Positions 63,201 through 64,000 of a stretch of DNA of 64,000 bases are shown piece by piece. The translations under genes were made by a program, and so were the position numbers. The stretch is taken from positions 1,684,001 through 1,748,000 of the forward strand of contig NC_134649.1 of NCBI RefSeq assembly GCF_030463565.1. The letters are read 5' to 3'. Within the stretch, counting starts at the first letter, position 1; every line of letters starts with the position of its first letter. The stretch comes from Pelecanus crispus (Eukaryota; Chordata; Aves; Pelecaniformes; Pelecanidae). A model generated the notes under the pieces. That model did no database searches and was not told the DNA's origin. It worked only from the letters and a program-made list of their open reading frames with translations.

Positions 63201-64000
63201 TAAAGCAACAAGACTAGAACTTCAATATATACCCAGACCTGAAAGTTATACTCGGTTACACACAAGCCTCAGACAGAATTTTTTCCCTGTTTCCTGTTTA
63301 TTACACACAGCAAAATACTATTTAGGCTAGTCATTACAATGTTGTATAATGGAAAAAACAAAGAACTCAGGAATTGTTTTCCATAACTGTGGAAAATTCT
63401 TTTTGATAACTGTAATGACATCAAACTTTCAGATCCTTTGCCAAAGCTTACTTATGTCTTAAAACGTTAGATGATTCATAAATATCACTTCCTGAGAGGC
63501 CCGGTTTCCCAAACATGTTTTACCTGCGTCCTCAATCTGCTTGCGTTGGCTCCTTGGACTTAATTCCTATCATCTGCTTCATTATGCATTTGCTTCCCCA
63601 CTACGCACACAAACCAGCACCGTTCTGGAAAACACCGTACCTGGAGGTGGTACGCATCGAGGAAAACCATTAAAAATATTCTGGCTATACGTACAATTTA
63701 TCAGAACGCTAACCTGGGCAAGCTGGTTTCAACAGACAAGCCTAGCTTCTAATATTTTATTTATACTTCATTTGCACAGAGCCTCTGTCCAGTTAATATT
63801 TTAATACGCAGCGCATTGTCAAGATTGCTTGTTTTTCCCTTAAGTGCTAGGAAATTACAAGACTGTACAAACAGAAACGGATGTGTCTACCGTAACTGAA
63901 TCGAGATTACCAGCCTCTCCACTGGCTCTTTAGCACAGATTTACTATTTAATCCTCGCTGCTTCCAGTGCTCCATCTGTGGACGATTAGACAGAGAGGAT

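Larger units (their letters stand above)
56105..64000 (-). other. GLCE: GLCE 5' UTR stub and upstream intron (incomplete)
   Basis: Upstream of the acceptor at 56118 the sequence is anonymous and mostly AT-rich to the window edge, consistent with the large first intron(s) of GLCE; the promoter must lie beyond 64000. It contains two dimeric CR1s and a TG/TA tract at 60197-60262. No exon could be identified. Confidence 0.55.

Overview
This is nuclear DNA from a vertebrate, almost certainly a bird. The evidence is spliced genes with GT-AG introns, many 5'-truncated CR1 LINEs (the dominant avian retrotransposon), no mammalian SINEs, and a gene order known from other vertebrates. All three genes lie on the minus strand: KIF23 (about 0.5-18.4 kb), PAQR5 (about 22.0-30.1 kb plus upstream leader sequence) and GLCE (about 44.7 kb to beyond 56.1 kb). 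This matches the conserved GLCE-PAQR5-KIF23 block of human 15q23. The species cannot be fixed from this sequence.

Region by region: 1-536 is the KIF23 3' UTR. 537-18308 holds 23 constitutive KIF23 coding exons, which join in frame to a 966-residue mitotic kinesin-6 (MKLP1/CHO1). 18.3-19.1 kb is a CpG-rich promoter with CHR and CCAAT elements, followed upstream by a 20-bp minisatellite. 19.2-22.0 kb is mostly intergenic. 22229-30070 holds seven PAQR5 coding exons (332 residues, membrane progestin receptor gamma). 30.1-43.6 kb is very GC-rich and has no recognisable coding exon; it probably contains the PAQR5 leader exon(s), several CR1s and a striking 1.2-kb G-rich higher-order minisatellite. 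43.6-64 kb becomes AT-rich again and carries the GLCE 3' UTR, the three GLCE coding exons (605 residues) and the large 5' intron of GLCE, which is not completed in the window.

The three products do not form a pathway. KIF23 is the motor subunit of centralspindlin in cytokinesis. PAQR5 is a seven-helix PAQR-family receptor. GLCE is the Golgi epimerase that turns glucuronic into iduronic acid in heparan sulfate. Their linkage is syntenic, not operonic.

I found no undescribed biological system. What merits a second look is non-coding: four minisatellite arrays (two in one KIF23 intron, one beside its promoter, one G-quadruplex-prone array upstream of PAQR5), a pure CAG repeat abutting a consensus 5' splice site, a dimeric CR1 architecture seen at three loci, a CR1-derived inverted repeat, a possible KIF23 cassette exon, and a two-codon uORF next to the GLCE start. 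Most long open frames here are shadows of GC-rich or repetitive DNA.
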